Source: Sepioteuthis lessoniana
Taxonomy: Eukaryota > Mollusca > Cephalopoda > Myopsida > Loliginidae
DNA: 64,000 nt
NCBI GenBank assembly: GCA_963585895.1
Contig: OY757907.1
Coordinates: forward strand, 109,537,486-109,601,485
Direction of reading: 5' to 3'
A program made the position numbers and the translations under genes. The notes below the pieces were generated by a model. The model had not been told where the DNA came from, searched no databases, and saw nothing but the letters and a program-made list of their open reading frames with translations. Below are positions 44,578 to 56,699 of the stretch, one piece after another (within the stretch, counting starts at the first letter, position 1; every line of letters begins with the position of its first letter).

Positions 44578-44689
44578 TTAGTATTAAAGAAAAAATTAAA
44601 CATTTGATTTTAACTTTGATGACATACAAATCAAATTTCTAATTAAAAAGAATATACATACAGATATTAGATGTTGAAACCTAACATCC

Positions 44690-45000
44690 ACTCTGTTATT
44701 AGGTTGAGAGTATTGTGACTATCTCCTTCAGAGGGATTAGACTCTGCCCCATCAAAGAAAGTTCGATGTTTTGGGTATGATACTAAACTGCATCTGGTAG
44801 TGAAGCTCCAGTTATGGAGAGTGTAGAGTATCCTTTCATTGTCATTACTCCCAAGTCCACTTTGACCTGGAGTTGTAGTATCTGAAAGGCCCTTATCTGT
44901 GGGTCAAATAAACCTTTTTAGAAATTATGAGTATTGGATAGGAAGGTATGAAACATGACTGTGTGCAAGCCAATGATTACTGATCAATTTGTTAAAATTG
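44690..45000 (+). mobile_element. Family A2 element, no tail
   Basis: GTATGATACTAAACTGCATC, TTTCATTGTCATTACTCCCA and TGTGGGTCAAATAAACCTTT, followed by one minisatellite-like unit. Confidence 0.72.
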
Positions 45001-45929
45001 TTATTTTAAAAATCCTATGAATTATTAAAAATATATATTCTGATTGTAATCAGCAACTCTTCTTAAATGGTCAGCAATGAATACAAACTTTTTTGAAATT
45101 GATGCGGATAGTTAATCAGTGCTTGAATTATTTAATCATTTAAGTTGTAAGCTTTATTTTTATTGCTTTTTTTTTATTGAAATGACTTCCAGGATGATCA
45201 CTAAACTTTATGAGGTAATTATATTTTTCTTGATTACCTTTTAGAATATCACGTGAAGATAGATTTTTGAAAATTAGCAAGTAAATAAGAGAAAGAAATT
45301 TGGTTACTTTTCTATACTATATTGTATATAGAGCGAGATTTTTTTTAGGTCATGTTGCTCAGATCAATGCGTGGTATCTGTTGTTATAAATTCAATATCA
45401 TCCCAAGTAACAACACAGATTTTGTCTTTGTATTTGGAAGGGATGCTATTCGTGTTCATCATCAGGTTTCTGATGACAGACATGAAAAATTTGTGTTAAG
45501 CGTTTAACAGGAAAAATTGATGTACAAAAAAAGGGAGTTTAAATAAAGAGCATTTTTTTCTTTTTGTTTTCAATTTTCCAATTTCTTTTTTGTACACTTA
45601 AATATTTGATGTTATTCATACCAAAATGGATTCAATTCAGAATATCTTCACATTTAAACTTTCTCAACTCTCTAAAGCTGCATTTGAAATTTTCTAACAA
45701 TGGCTTTTAAAAACTCGCAACAAAACATTTAGGAATTTCAAAAAAATGTTTATCATCAATAGTTTTTTTTACTGAGTACAAACACTGATTCGTTGTGTGT
45801 AAAATATTGATGTCTTTCAAAAGTATTTGGTTTCTAGAGAATTTTATTCTATGTACATATCTAAATCTTATTAGATGTACTTGTCTAAAGACTATCTAAG
45901 ATTTTATGATATATATCATCATCAGGCAG
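45001..45929. other. Gene-free stretch, no recognised element
   Basis: AT-rich, with no frame, repeat or family block that I can support. Confidence 0.5.
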
Positions 45930-46345
45930 TGCTCATGGGGTAATAGATATTGTCATTAAAAATGAACTTGGTAGCCTGAGTTCAAACCCTGGATTAGGCT
46001 GTTTGAATTTCACATCCAGTAAATACTCTTGGAAAAGCAATGGGAAAAAAGTAGGGCAGACTAGGCTCTTTATCTTTGGTACGGCAAACTATCTAAGAGA
46101 AGGAAAACTGAATTAAAATCCCTGGATTAGGCTGTTTGAATCTCACACCCTGCCTTGGAAAAGGTATAAATCAAACTATTCTCTCTCCAGCAATAGGAAA
46201 AAACAGTAGGGCAGACTAGGCTCTTTATCTTTGGTATGGCAACCTATCTAGGAGAAGGAAAACTGAATTAAAATCTGTTTAACTCTGCATAAATATAGAC
46301 CTTGTGTTGCATCTGTGCTCGTATGGAAGGGTTAGTAAATACATA
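45930..46345 (+). mobile_element. Family B SINE with internal duplication
   Basis: Head GTGCTCATGGGGTAATAGAT and GAGTTCAAACCCTGGATTAG. The stretch from CCTGGATTAGGCTGTTTGAA to AGGAAAACTGAATTAAAATC occurs twice (about 45981-46120 and 46120-46279), a ~145-bp tandem duplication within the SINE. It ends near GGAAGGGTTAGTAAATACAT. Confidence 0.85.
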
Positions 46346-47284
46346 TATATCATCATCATCAAGCTATGCTGACAATATGAAGTTCCCAGACTCTTTCACC
46401 AGCCATCCCTATTGTCCATTGCTCCTGGCAGGTTCACAAAGAACCCATGTAAGTTGCTTAGGAGTTCATCCTCACTTCTCCAGCAAATCCCCATGTCTTA
46501 TTCATCTTACTTGAATGGTTTGAGAGATAGGAGGTAAGTGGCCTTACAGCTACTGTTTTGTGGGGTGTTGCTTCCAGGATTTGTTCAAAACAGTACATAG
46601 CATTCTTGTGCAGTCCCCATCAAACACTTTTTCTCCATGAATTTTATTAGCATCTATGTGGTGCATCTATACAGTAATATTGACTCAGCCACAGCTTGGA
46701 AGTAATACCATTTTATTTTCTCCGAGAGATCAGATTTCTGTATGATTAATAACCTATCAGTAGCATTCCATGCCTTCACTAGACATATGTTGACATCCCT
46801 TTCAGTAGATGAGATAATGCTACCAAAGTATATGAACTAGTCTACTAATCTGAGAGGCTTGCAACTTTAAGTAGAGATGGCTCCTTCTTGTTTAAACTAC
46901 ATGAACTCAGTTTTATTTGCACTCACATAGAAAGTGATGTCTCTTGCTGCTTGCTCCTGGCTACGCAGCAAACATTCAGCTTAGGCAGGTGTATTTGCAA
47001 AATTGCAAGTTTATTTGCATAGTCTGCACAACTCAAAGTTTCAGTGGGATAATCATCAGCATTTTGCCTTTTTCAGCATAAAACCATTTTGTTAGGCCTA
47101 TCAACATTCCAAGTTGGTTATCTTGGCAGATTATGAATATATATGGTGCTAATGTATCTCCTTACAAGACTCCATTGACAATGTTGAAGAAGTTGGTATT
47201 GCCATCAGGTGAGCAAACCATTGCTTTCATACTTGGTAGAGGATCATTATAGCTGTAACAGTTGCTTAAAGTATTTCCTCTATA

Positions 47285-48102
47285 TTTGCTTTGGTTAAAT
47301 CTATAAGCAGTAATATTACCTTGAGATTTTTAGCACATGCTCTTTTAATGATTCAATGAGAGAATCTGTGAAGTTGTGGATCAATTTCTCTGAAGACCAT
47401 GAAGATTTTTTCTGAAGAATTTTCTTGATTTCAGTTTGGATACAATCTTTGCTTTGGTTAAATCTATAAACAGTAATGTCACCTTGAGATTTCTGGCACA
47501 TACTCTTTAAATGATTCAATGATAGAATCTGTGAAGTTGTGGATCAATTTCTCTGAAGACCATGAAGATTTTTTCTGAAGAATTTTCTTGATTTCAGTTT
47601 GGATACAATCTTTGCTTTGGTTAAATCTATAAACAGTAATGTCACCTTGAGATTTCTGGCACATACTCTTTAAATGATTCAATGATAGAATCTGTGAAGT
47701 TGTGGATCAATTTCTCTGAAGACCATGAAGATTTTTTTCTGAAGAATTTTCTTGATTTCAGTTTGGATACAATCTTTGCTTTGGTTAAATCTATAAACAG
47801 TAATGTCACCTTGAGATTTCTGGCACATACTCTTTAAATGATTCAATGATAGAATCTGTGAAGTTGTGGATCAATTTCTCTGAAGACCATGAAGATTTTT
47901 TTCTGAAGAATTTTCTTGATTTCAGTTTGGATACAATCTTTGCTTTGGTTAAATCTATAAACAGTAATGTCACCTTGAGATTTCTGGCACATACTCTTTA
48001 AATGATTCAATGATAGAATCTGTGAAGTTGTGGATCAATTTCTCTGAAGACCATGAAGATTTTTTTCTGAAGAATTTTCTTGATTTCAGTTTGGATACAA
48101 TT
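47285..48102 (-). repeat. Five-copy 163/164-bp tandem array inside the RTE
   Basis: TTTGCTTTGGTTAAATCTAT recurs at 47285, 47448, 47611, 47775 and 47939 (steps 163, 163, 164, 164). The first unit is the most diverged; units 2 to 5 are almost identical. On the minus strand each codes a variant of CIQTEIKKILQKKSSWSSEK, which is RTE sequence before the fingers. Unit size is not a multiple of three at every step, so the frame is not kept. Confidence 0.95.
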
Positions 48103-48652
48103 GAGGAGGATGGCCTTATAAACGTGCGCCGCTATATGAATATGTATTATGCCTCTGTTTTTCTGTGGTTGCTTTACTTCTGGAAAAAGAGGATGGACCC
48201 CTTTGTTTGTAGACAGCATAACATAATCAACAAAATATCTCATCAGATTTTCTTGTCTCTCATACTTCTTGAGGTATTTCATCAAAACCTGCAGTTTTCC
48301 AGCCTTAAATTCTTATATGTGAAACTTTAGCTGTTTGTTTCTTTTTTTGCCAAGATTCAGGCATATCTTTGCCAAGGTGTTTCTATAATCAGAAGATAGT
48401 CCTTCAAAAGTGGAGTATGCGCACTATTCAAAGTGCTATTTATTCACTTCTTTTTTATGAATATATAATCTGTGCTTTAGAATTATTTGGGCTGGTGTAG
48501 TTCTATAGTTTTCCCTCCTTTTTTTGTATCTAGTGTGTAGGCATGCACTCCTATTCTTGAGGGAAGAGTCTGTTAGATATTCCCTGTTTATGTTTTGAGT
48601 TGTATCAACTGAATTTGTCCTTTCTTTCTTTGCCCATGTGAGCATTCATGTC

Positions 48653-49132
48653 TCAACCAATGATTAGAATGTTGTGTTTGAGTATGTGTTGGATAAAGGA
48701 AGATAGTTTGTTGTAGAAGATGATCATGTTTGTTTTATCACGGGAATTGGCAGGACTGTAGCAAGAGACAATTATTGTGCAGAGATTGCCATTGATTGAA
48801 GCACACATCATTCTCATAAGGATTCTCTCAGTGCCATTATGTGATCTTAAGATACAAGGCCAGAGAAGTATTCCCACACCTCCTATGACTGCATTGATGG
48901 AGTTTTTCCATGCAGATGCTAGCACAAATATCCATTCATTAACAGTATCATGGTATTTTATTTCTAGTTCTCTATGATAAAATTTATGTTTTTGTATGCA
49001 TATGATGTCTATATTATGCTCGTCCGCATATGCTGTCAGCTTAGGTAAGTGGTTTACTGTGTTTAAAATCTTAATATTAACTGTTGCTATATTGTCAGTG
49101 TTTTTGCATCTTGTAGTTGATTTTTCAAACAC
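48653..49132 (-). pseudogene. RTE endonuclease (APE-type) domain
   Basis: About 160 codons are open on the minus strand. The N-terminal part reads DNIATVNIKILNTVNHLPKL, then HNIDIICIQKHKFYHRELEI, where the usual catalytic QE of APE-type endonucleases is QK, and INAVIGGVGILLWPC. CASINGNLCTIIVSCYSP follows. The frame stops in what would be IIGGDMNA: the second Gly codon is a stop, after which DMNAHMGKE continues. The domain nicks target DNA in the family; the Glu-to-Lys change and the stop make this one inactive. A further 70 codons of the same domain (NREYLTDSSLKNRSACL) lie at 48436-48645. Confidence 0.88.
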
Positions 49133-49347
49133 TGCAATCAGATCTCCAGTCTCAGCAGAACATTCCTCTTATTGACCTGTATGAAGAGTAATGTGGTGTT
49201 GGATATATGGTTTGAAGTAGAGTAGTGATAATCTTTCATTGGATGTTTCATCAATAGACACTACCTTTATTGATGAGTAGCAGTTGTTTCCTGAATAAAC
49301 TACTTGATCTTGGCCATTGAATTATGAGGTTCTTTCTCCCAGCATCT

Positions 49348-49558
49348 AGTTGTATTTAAAGAAGAAAATGAGGTAAAGCTTACCAGAATCGTCTTAGAAA
49401 ATGGTCTTGTGAGAGAATGATAGTTTCCTGGCGTCGCCATAAAGATAATCACAAGACACGTGTTGTGTCAACCATGACTTTATTTCTAATGGGTGTATAT
49501 TACTAAAACTTCAAGGGAGTTAACTCTACATTAGTTTATTGTTTTATAAATACATACA
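49348..49558 (-). repeat. 3' LTR of the gypsy fossil
   Basis: Starts (minus strand) TGTATGTATTTATAAAAC and ends near AAATACAACT. A purine-rich tract (minus strand CTTGGGAGGTGGG, 49559-49571) immediately precedes it, as expected for the polypurine tract. Confidence 0.88.
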
Positions 49559-52216
49559 CCCACCTCCCAAGTCGTTTATTCTTTGGCTATGTTTTGGTTC
49601 AGACTTATGAAGTACATTCAGACACCCGATGAGGCTGGTTCACTTTTCTTCTAACCCTAGTTCAGACCATTTGTTCAGTTGTGGTTGGTTAGTGTTCTGG
49701 GATTTCTGGAGGCAATGTGTTTGTACGTTTTGGAGATGGGAAAGTCCTGTGATTGAGGTATGGCTAACCGATGTCATTTGTTGCAACAGAGTTTTCGGCA
49801 ATTCTCTGTTAGGATGAGATGTGACCTAGGTTATTCACATCTCTTGATTACTTTCCACTTTCTTGACCAGGTTTTGCTATCATGTAAACAGACATTGTCA
49901 CCGATGTTCAGGGGTGAGAGTTTTTTGTGTTTTCTAGTTGTCTGCTTTGAGGCCTTGTCCTGGTATATGGGTTCCTTTATTCTAAGTAGCAATGTCCGTA
50001 ACTCACATTGCATCAGTTTTATTGCTGGTGATGGAGTGTTCTCCTTGCCAGGTGACATGTGTAAAGCAAGCAATGCTAGGTCTTTGTCTAGGTCTGATTT
50101 CAAACATTTCAATAGGGTTCTTTTGTGACTTTATTGTTCACTCTAAGATGCACTTTGACTGTGCAAATTCTGGGCTACTATTGTCATGTTCAAAATCCCA
50201 GTTTGCTGAGAATGTTCTGAATTCTAGGGAGGGGAATTCTAAACCATTGTCTGAAAAGATGAGTTTGGGGATCCCATGTGTCCAAACATTGCTTTCATCT
50301 TCTTTATCACTATTGGTGAGGTGTTGTTGAGGAGTTTGCTAATTTCAAAATACTTGGAGCAATAATCCATAACAATGAAGCAGGTTCTCCCCTCTATTTG
50401 AAACAGGTCAGTAACAACTTTCGTTCAAGGTTTGTCAGGAATCTCATGGTTCGTGAGTGGTTCAGCACCTTGACGGTTTTTAAATTGTTGGCATGCCTCA
50501 CAATATGATAGCGTATCTGATATGTCAGCATTCATGTTTGGCCAGTGACTTTGTTTTTTCAATTTCCAAGTGGCCTTGATGTAGGATTTTGTGTATTTCT
50601 AGTCAGAGTGTTGATTTATTGGCCCTTGAGAAGAAGCCCTTCTTGGTATGTGATCATTGAGTTAGGGTGATGGTATGGTCTGAGACAGGGGTCAAGTTTG
50701 AGGTGATGTTCTCACCATCCTGCTGAGATTTGATGTCGTGGTTTTTGTAGTGTGTCTTCCTTTGCTATTTCAGTTACTAGTTTCTGGAGAGTCTTTTCAC
50801 TGATTGGGAGGGAAGACATCACGAAGTGGACAAAGTAGTTAATTTCTTTGTCGGAGATTTCAGGAGTTTTGTCTTTTAATGCAACCCGGCTAAGTGTGTC
50901 CATAACCTTCATTAATTGGCCTTTTGTGTATTTCAGTTCAAAATCATATTTTTTGAGTTTTAAAAGGAAACACTGTAATCTTGGTGGAGCTTTGGCTGTT
51001 TGTTTGTTCATTATGGACTTGAGTGGTTTGTGGTCATTGTGTACGATGAAATGTTGTCTATATATGTTGTCATTGAAATACTAACTGGCAAACGGAGTTG
51101 ACAGTATTTCTAATTTCAGGGGACAGTAGTTTGTTTCCGCTGATGTCAGGGATCTACTGGCATAAGCTATCGAATGCCACTCATTTTCATGCAGCTGTTC
51201 TTGCTGGGCTCCTAATCCTTGGGCAGATGCATCAGATGATACTTTGATTGGGGGTTAGGGGTCAAAATACTTTAGTGTTGGACTTCGAGTGATCATTTTC
51301 TTAAGGTCTTGAAGTGCCTCCCTTTGAGGCTTGTCAAACGACCAAATAGTGTCCTTCTCCAGAAGAACATATTGGAGTGCTGTTTTGGTTGAGAGGTTTG
51401 GGAGAAATTTTTCTAGGAATGTAATCATGTCTAAGAGGCATTGTAGTTCCTTTTGGTTTGTTGGTTCAGGCATGTCTGTGATAGCTTTTATTTTTCTCAC
51501 ATCTGGTGCTATTCCCTTGTTGGATATCGTGTGTCCAAGAAATGTCAATTGACGCTGGTTGAATTTGCCGCGACCTGTTCCCTAACATACACAGATCAGT
51601 TTACCTGCTCGCCCTAGAGAAACAACATCCGGTTACGATCGGAAATGACGAAGCCCTTTTTATGACCTTGACCTCCCGTTACAGCTAAAAAAAGGGGATA
51701 AATTATAATTAACAACAATAAAAGAACACTTCTGCCAGAAATAACTCTATAAAAATGGAATCATTATCTTCGTTAGCCTATACCAGGCTAAAGAAGTACT
51801 TTATTTCTACACCCATTTTTTTATAGAAGAACTCTCTATTTACATGCCCGGCAAAGTGGTGCTGCATTCCCCTTGTATAAAAAAGGCTTCTGTGGCGAAA
51901 AAAATTTGGAGGTCTCACGATACTCTCAGGAGCCGCTCTCAGAGCGAAGCTCCAAAAGGCTGAATCTTAAATCTAGTGGTTGCATTCGCCTTTCCCATCA
52001 CATAGTTATGCACAAGGACCGTTAGAGGTCTCTTTCTGTGGGTTGGAGCATCTCTAAGGGTCTTTATTGACCACTCGAAGTAGACGGCCTGGAAGCAAAC
52101 ACGAAGAGGACTCTAAGATCACCCGGTCTTAACCATTCGGTCGATTCCCCCTCGTTTGGCAGCGCTAAAGGCATGAGTTAGCCTTTAGCTACTGCTTCGC
52201 TATATACGCAGCGCTA

Positions 52217-52500
52217 AGATAATGCCAATCTTAGCCATGGCCTCCTGGCCTGTTCGCTTGACAGTGCTGAGCTTTGGCACTGCAAAGCCTTAGCTGCCGT
52301 CCCGATATGTCTGCACAGCTTTGGTGCGGCGCAGCCATAGCTACCGTCTCCGATGTGTTCGCACAGCTTTGGCACAGCAAAGCCATATCTACCATCATCA
52401 ATACGTTCGCACAGCTTTGACATGGCAAAGCCATAACTACCGTCTCTGATACGTCCGCACAGCTAGGGGTACGACAAAGCCCTAGCTTCACCGATTCACT
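52217..52500. repeat. 48-bp minisatellite in the LTR-like insert
   Basis: GCACAGCTTTGG-type units start at about 52265, 52313, 52361, 52409 and 52457, exactly 48 bp apart, with variable interiors (GCAAAGCCATA, CTACCGTCTC). Confidence 0.85.
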
Positions 52501-52800
52501 CACTCGACTTTGTATGTGCTAAGGCCTGGCAAACCTTAGCCACGGTTTCCTCGATCGTTCTCTTGGTCTGCAGTACTAAGACACGACTCAGTCTTAGTCG
52601 CCAACACCAACTTTGACCACGACGCTCCAGCAATGCAGCATCCAGTCCACGAACGACGCGCTGTACAGACTACCCTAGCATTGCAACAACTAGCCTTCGT
52701 ACGACTCGCTGTACGGGATAGCAACCAGATCGAAACCCCCCCGGTTAATCCAACGTACAGTCAAAACCTGGCCTTAGATTAACCAACCACGACTGACACC

Positions 52801-53010
52801 AGCTACCCGCAGTGATTGTCCAGCCTCACTTCAACGACTCGACTGACCTCAGTTTCCCACAACGATCGTCCAGCTGTATTCTACTACTCAACCGACACCA
52901 GCTACCCGCAATGGTCATCCAGCTGAATTCAATGACTCAACCAACCTCAGCTACCCGCAACGATCGTCCAACTGCGCACATCTACGACTCGACCATATCA
53001 GCTACCAACA
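52801..53010. repeat. ~50-bp minisatellite in the LTR-like insert
   Basis: AGCTACCCGC-type units start at 52801, 52851, 52900, 52949 and 53000. Each carries CGATCGTCCAGCTG-like and GACTC(G/A)AC blocks. Confidence 0.85.
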
Positions 53011-55076
53011 TCACCCATCGAGCTGAAGACACAAATACAACTACCACGAACTTTACACACGCGCTTGTAAACACGACAATAAATTGTCATCTTTGTTATA
53101 TTTGTTACCTCGCCTTTGTTTCCTTCATTGTCTTTGGCTGTCATCATTTAAACTTAAATCATTTGTCGGCTCCACAACAAATTGACACTTGGCTCGATTC
53201 TGTTTTAATCCTGATCGTCTGACGGCTTGCAGAATTTCATTTGTTCTTTTTTCAAGCAGTTCAGGTGTATCTGCCCTCGTGATGATCTCATCCTGTGCAT
53301 TCCGACATCCCTCTATGGATTCTATGATCGCGGCTATGCGGGCTTGACACACTTCACTGGCACTGTGAATCCCATATGGAATGAATAGAAATCTGAAACG
53401 GTCACAGGGAGAACTGAAGGTGAAGAGTTTGGAGATTTCTTCATCCACCCGAATTTGCCACAATCCATTTGAGGCGTCCAGCATGGTCAAGTACAACGCT
53501 CCTGCCATTTCCGTGTGCTCCCTTTTAATTGCCTTGTTGAGATTTTTCTACCGCTATTAGAGAGGAAACCCAGTTAGTGGGTTCATTGATTGGAACAATT
53601 ATGTTAAGCTGAGTCATTCGTTGCCATTCCTGTTTTAGTCTCTGTTTGAGGGCAAATGGTACTTAGCATGGTGGGTTTATGATGGGTTTTATTTTTGGTT
53701 CTATTGTAGAGTGGCAATGTCCCTAGTTTCCCAAAATAATCCTTAAATTTTGAGAGAAAAACAGGTTCTCCCTTTGAAATGCTGGGAACTCTTTTTATTT
53801 AGGTGCATGTCAGGACTGGTTTTTAGTTCGGAGATTTGAGAGGCATCGGCGTCTGCTACAATTATTGGGACATCATGTTTAGTTTTTGTGTGGAGTCTGT
53901 ACTGCACATTTTCCGAGTACAGGTGCCGTTGTAGGCTGTTAACCTTGTGCGGGTAGGCTTTAGTCCAGGTTTATTTTTCAGTAGCTGGTAGTCTTTCTTT
54001 GGAATGATGCTTACTTGACTATCTGAGTCCATTTTGAATATTGTCTTTGTGCCATTTACTTCTAATGTGACAAACCAATCTTCTAACGTTGAGTTCACCT
54101 CATATGTTTTTCGTTTGTGTGTTGTTGTTTATGTTTTGGCTGTGATGCAGCCTACATAACTTAGTTCTTCTTCAGATGTTGGTGAGTGAGAGTCATTCTG
54201 CCTAATTTCCTTAACGTGTTTGTTTGAGGGGGGCACATTTTTGCAAAGTGGTTGCGTTTTTGACAAGTGTTGCAGATTTGGCTGTAGGCAGGGCAGTTGC
54301 CTCGAAAGTGTGAGTATGAATAGAAATTGCATTTTGTTATTTTTCTCTGTGGGAGAAGGGAGTTCTGCCCTTTGTGAGAGTGAGTTTCTCAGGCCTTATT
54401 TATTTATTTATTTTTTGTCGGCGAGTAACTGTTTTTTTTGGGGGGGGTCACGTTTTGTGAAATTTACTTCCTTGGGCTCTCTTTTTAGGAGTTCTACTTG
54501 TCGTCTTGTAACCTCAGCGATTTGACCTGCCCTTATTGCAAATTCTAGCATTAAATCAGTTTCTGATAGGAGTTTTTCCTGAAGGCAGAGGTCTTTATTT
54601 CCGATAATAATCATGTCCTTGATAAGACTGTCTCTCAATTCTTTTAATTCAACCACGTGACTCGGCGTTTTTAATTTGTTTACGAAGTCGTCTAATTTTT
54701 CGGCCTTGTCTTGTCAAGAAGTTAGAAATTTGTACCGCTCCAGTGTTAAACTTTTTTGAGGAATGAAGTATTCTTCGAATTTTGTCATTACTATGTCGTA
54801 ATTCATTTCATCATTCACTGATGAAAATTCAAAATTGTTATAAATTAGGCTGCCTTGTTTTCCTATGCAATTGAGTAGAATACTGGTTTTAACTTAGCTT
54901 GGTTTCTTTAATTTTTCTGTGGCTATTAGGTAAAGCCTCAGTTCTAGTTCGAAAAGTTTCCATTTTTCAGAAATATTTCCCTTGGAAAAGTCTAAGGGTT
55001 CCGTGAGATTAATTTGAGAAGTCATGTTGTCTCGTCCGACGACTAAAACGTAATAGTTTTAGATTGGAAAAGGGTT

Positions 55077-55092
55077 GAAGATTCTGACACCA
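55077..55092 (-). promoter_or_regulatory. Primer-binding-site-like sequence of the gypsy fossil
   Basis: Minus strand TGGTGTCAGAATCTTC lies immediately after the 5' LTR. The TGGTGTCAGAA form is common as primer site in gypsy elements. Confidence 0.75.
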
Positions 55093-55310
55093 TGTTGTAT
55101 TTAAAGAAGAAATTGAGATAAACCTTACCAGAATCATCTTAGATCATGGACTTGTGAGAAAACGATATTTTCCCGGCACCAACATAAAGTTAACCACAAG
55201 ACAAGTGTTGTATCAACCATTACTTCATTACTTTACTACTGGGTGTATATTGCAAAAACTCTAAAGGAGTTAACTCTATTTTAGTTTATTGTTTATATAC
55301 ACATAAAACA
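55093..55310 (-). repeat. 5' LTR of the gypsy fossil
   Basis: Minus strand starts TGTTTTATGTGTATATAAAC and ends AAATACAACA. It aligns along its whole length to 49348-49558. Confidence 0.88.
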
Positions 55311-56699
55311 CTTGTGAAGCATGCCATTGGCGGGCTTCATCTGTCTTACTTTACATCCACCATGCTGTATCCTATGGTTCCCGTTGATATACAGTTGTGT
55401 GACTTTTATAATATTCTCCGATATCAGAGACTGTTTTCTGGATTATGCAGGTCCTGTATTACACTTGTAGGGTTCTGTTAATGTGAGATTTTTTGTTATA
55501 TTTTTCTCAGGAAAAAAAAAATCTTATATTTATATCTTAAATTTTCGTAAGTTTTAACTATTTTAACTATACATTTTTTATTATTTAGCCCAGGCTTTTG
55601 TCTAAGTTCTTTCATGTAAGAAACGTAAAGCTTGGTGGCTATGAGTCAACACTCAGCTGTGTAACCAGTTGAAGTGAGATACAGAACTGAGGAAGGAGAA
55701 TTTTTTATGGCCATTGGGACATTCCATTATGTCCATGTGGTTAAGTCCATTTTCTGGACAGTGATTGGTTGCTGGCCCTGGAATAGATATATTGGTGTAT
55801 ACCAATACCAGGTTGCTTCAGTCATGTCACTGGGTCTGTATTAAGCTTCAGCCTGTTTCATTTTTTTCTGCCAGCTGGACACTAGCTGGGGCCACTGAGC
55901 CAGTAAGTGTTGTTATTATTGTTGTTTATTCTGTGTTAAAGCAGTGGCTTTGACAGCTTTGTGGATTGATCTTACAAAAACTAGTGCTGAGCTGAGCTTT
56001 TTTTGTTATTATGAATGTTTAGATATTGTGTAGTAAGAAAATTCAAGATGATCAACTTGGTCATTTTTACAGTATACTATTTTTTTAAGTATAATTATTA
56101 CATTATTAAAAAAGTAGCAAATTCAAGAGGTTTGAACTTACTTTTTTATGCTTTTTTTTCCTGTGGACTTTCTGCTTATGAAAGACTAGATTCTTTTTGC
56201 ATTTGTACTTTTATGACCTTTTTTGAATGTTTTTGTATTTTCTTTTTGTTTTTTGTTTGTTTTGTTTTTTGTCATTTTTTGTTTTTTTTTGGTGGAGGAG
56301 AAAGTTCATCTAATTTTTAGTTTTTAGTTTCACAGGACCAAATTCCTGACTCTATGGTTTTAAACTTATTTTGTGACCTGAATTAAGTTTTGTAAGTTTC
56401 AAAATGAAAGTATAAAGTTTTAATTTAGTCGTATCCAACTATTCCTTTTTATTCTGTTTAGGTTTTGTGGATTGATTTTACTTTGAGAATTAACCTTCCC
56501 TTTAGTTTTTGTCTTTTTAACTATGACATTCTACTAAGTGGTATGCTGCTACTTGGATAGTTTTTTAATCATTGAATTATTTGCAAAATATAGAAAGTAC
56601 GGTATTTCACTTTAAAGTGGAACTATGGTTTTCAACATTAAAATGTACTAATATATTTATGTGGAAGTAAATAATGGAGAAAATCTAACAATGTTGAGG
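55311..56699. other. T-rich gene-free stretch
   Basis: Strong T-over-A bias on the plus strand, most marked at 56040-56330, where T runs alternate with TTTTGTTTTTTG. Open frames there are Phe-rich artefacts. No domain or family match. Confidence 0.55.

Larger units (their letters stand above)
46349..49345 (-). mobile_element. Long RTE LINE, near full length, broken
   Basis: The 3' end is the (ATC)n at 46349-46362 on the plus strand. Going 5'-ward on the minus strand come the C-terminal block, the polymerase (a region opposite CLDYVLRT-type sequence near 47100), a tandemly amplified fingers segment (47285-48102), and an endonuclease domain (48436-49132). It is the longest RTE here and the only one with an endonuclease. 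Its 5' edge is lost at the gypsy fossil that starts at 49348. Many stops and frameshifts. Confidence 0.85.
51566..53179 (+). mobile_element. 1.6-kb LTR-like insert within the gypsy fossil
   Basis: The insert begins TGCCGCGACCTG and ends GGCTCCACAACA (TG...CA) and is flanked by AATT on both sides (51562-51565, 53180-53183). It splits the reverse transcriptase of the host element. On the plus strand an AATAAA lies about 100 bp before the end, followed by a T/GT-rich stretch. No coding domain is seen, so a solo LTR is the simplest reading. GC content is clearly higher than in the surroundings. It carries two minisatellite arrays. Confidence 0.65.
49348..55310 (-). mobile_element. Ty3/gypsy LTR retrotransposon fossil
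   Basis: Two LTRs of about 211 and 218 bp bound the element. The coding strand is minus: gag region near 55026-54100, protease near 54100-53860, reverse transcriptase near 53800-51255, RNase H near 51250-50700, and integrase near 50700-49800. This order is that of Ty3/gypsy. It is broken throughout (by eye at least five breaks, plus a 1.6-kb insertion in the reverse transcriptase). Roughly 15 to 20 percent LTR divergence by eye means an old insertion. It sits directly upstream of the RTE endonuclease, within or at the edge of that LINE. A flanking target duplication was not recognised. Confidence 0.9.

Noticed and set aside
48010-48330. Plus-strand 106-codon frame
   Set aside because: It is the antisense shadow of the RTE polymerase and tandem array.
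53125-53222. Reading the reverse transcriptase frame through 53184-53125 as native sequence
   Set aside because: The residues after AKCQF come from the inserted LTR-like element, not from the gypsy fossil.
56015-56320. 101-codon Phe- and Tyr-rich frame
   Set aside because: Composition artefact of long T runs.
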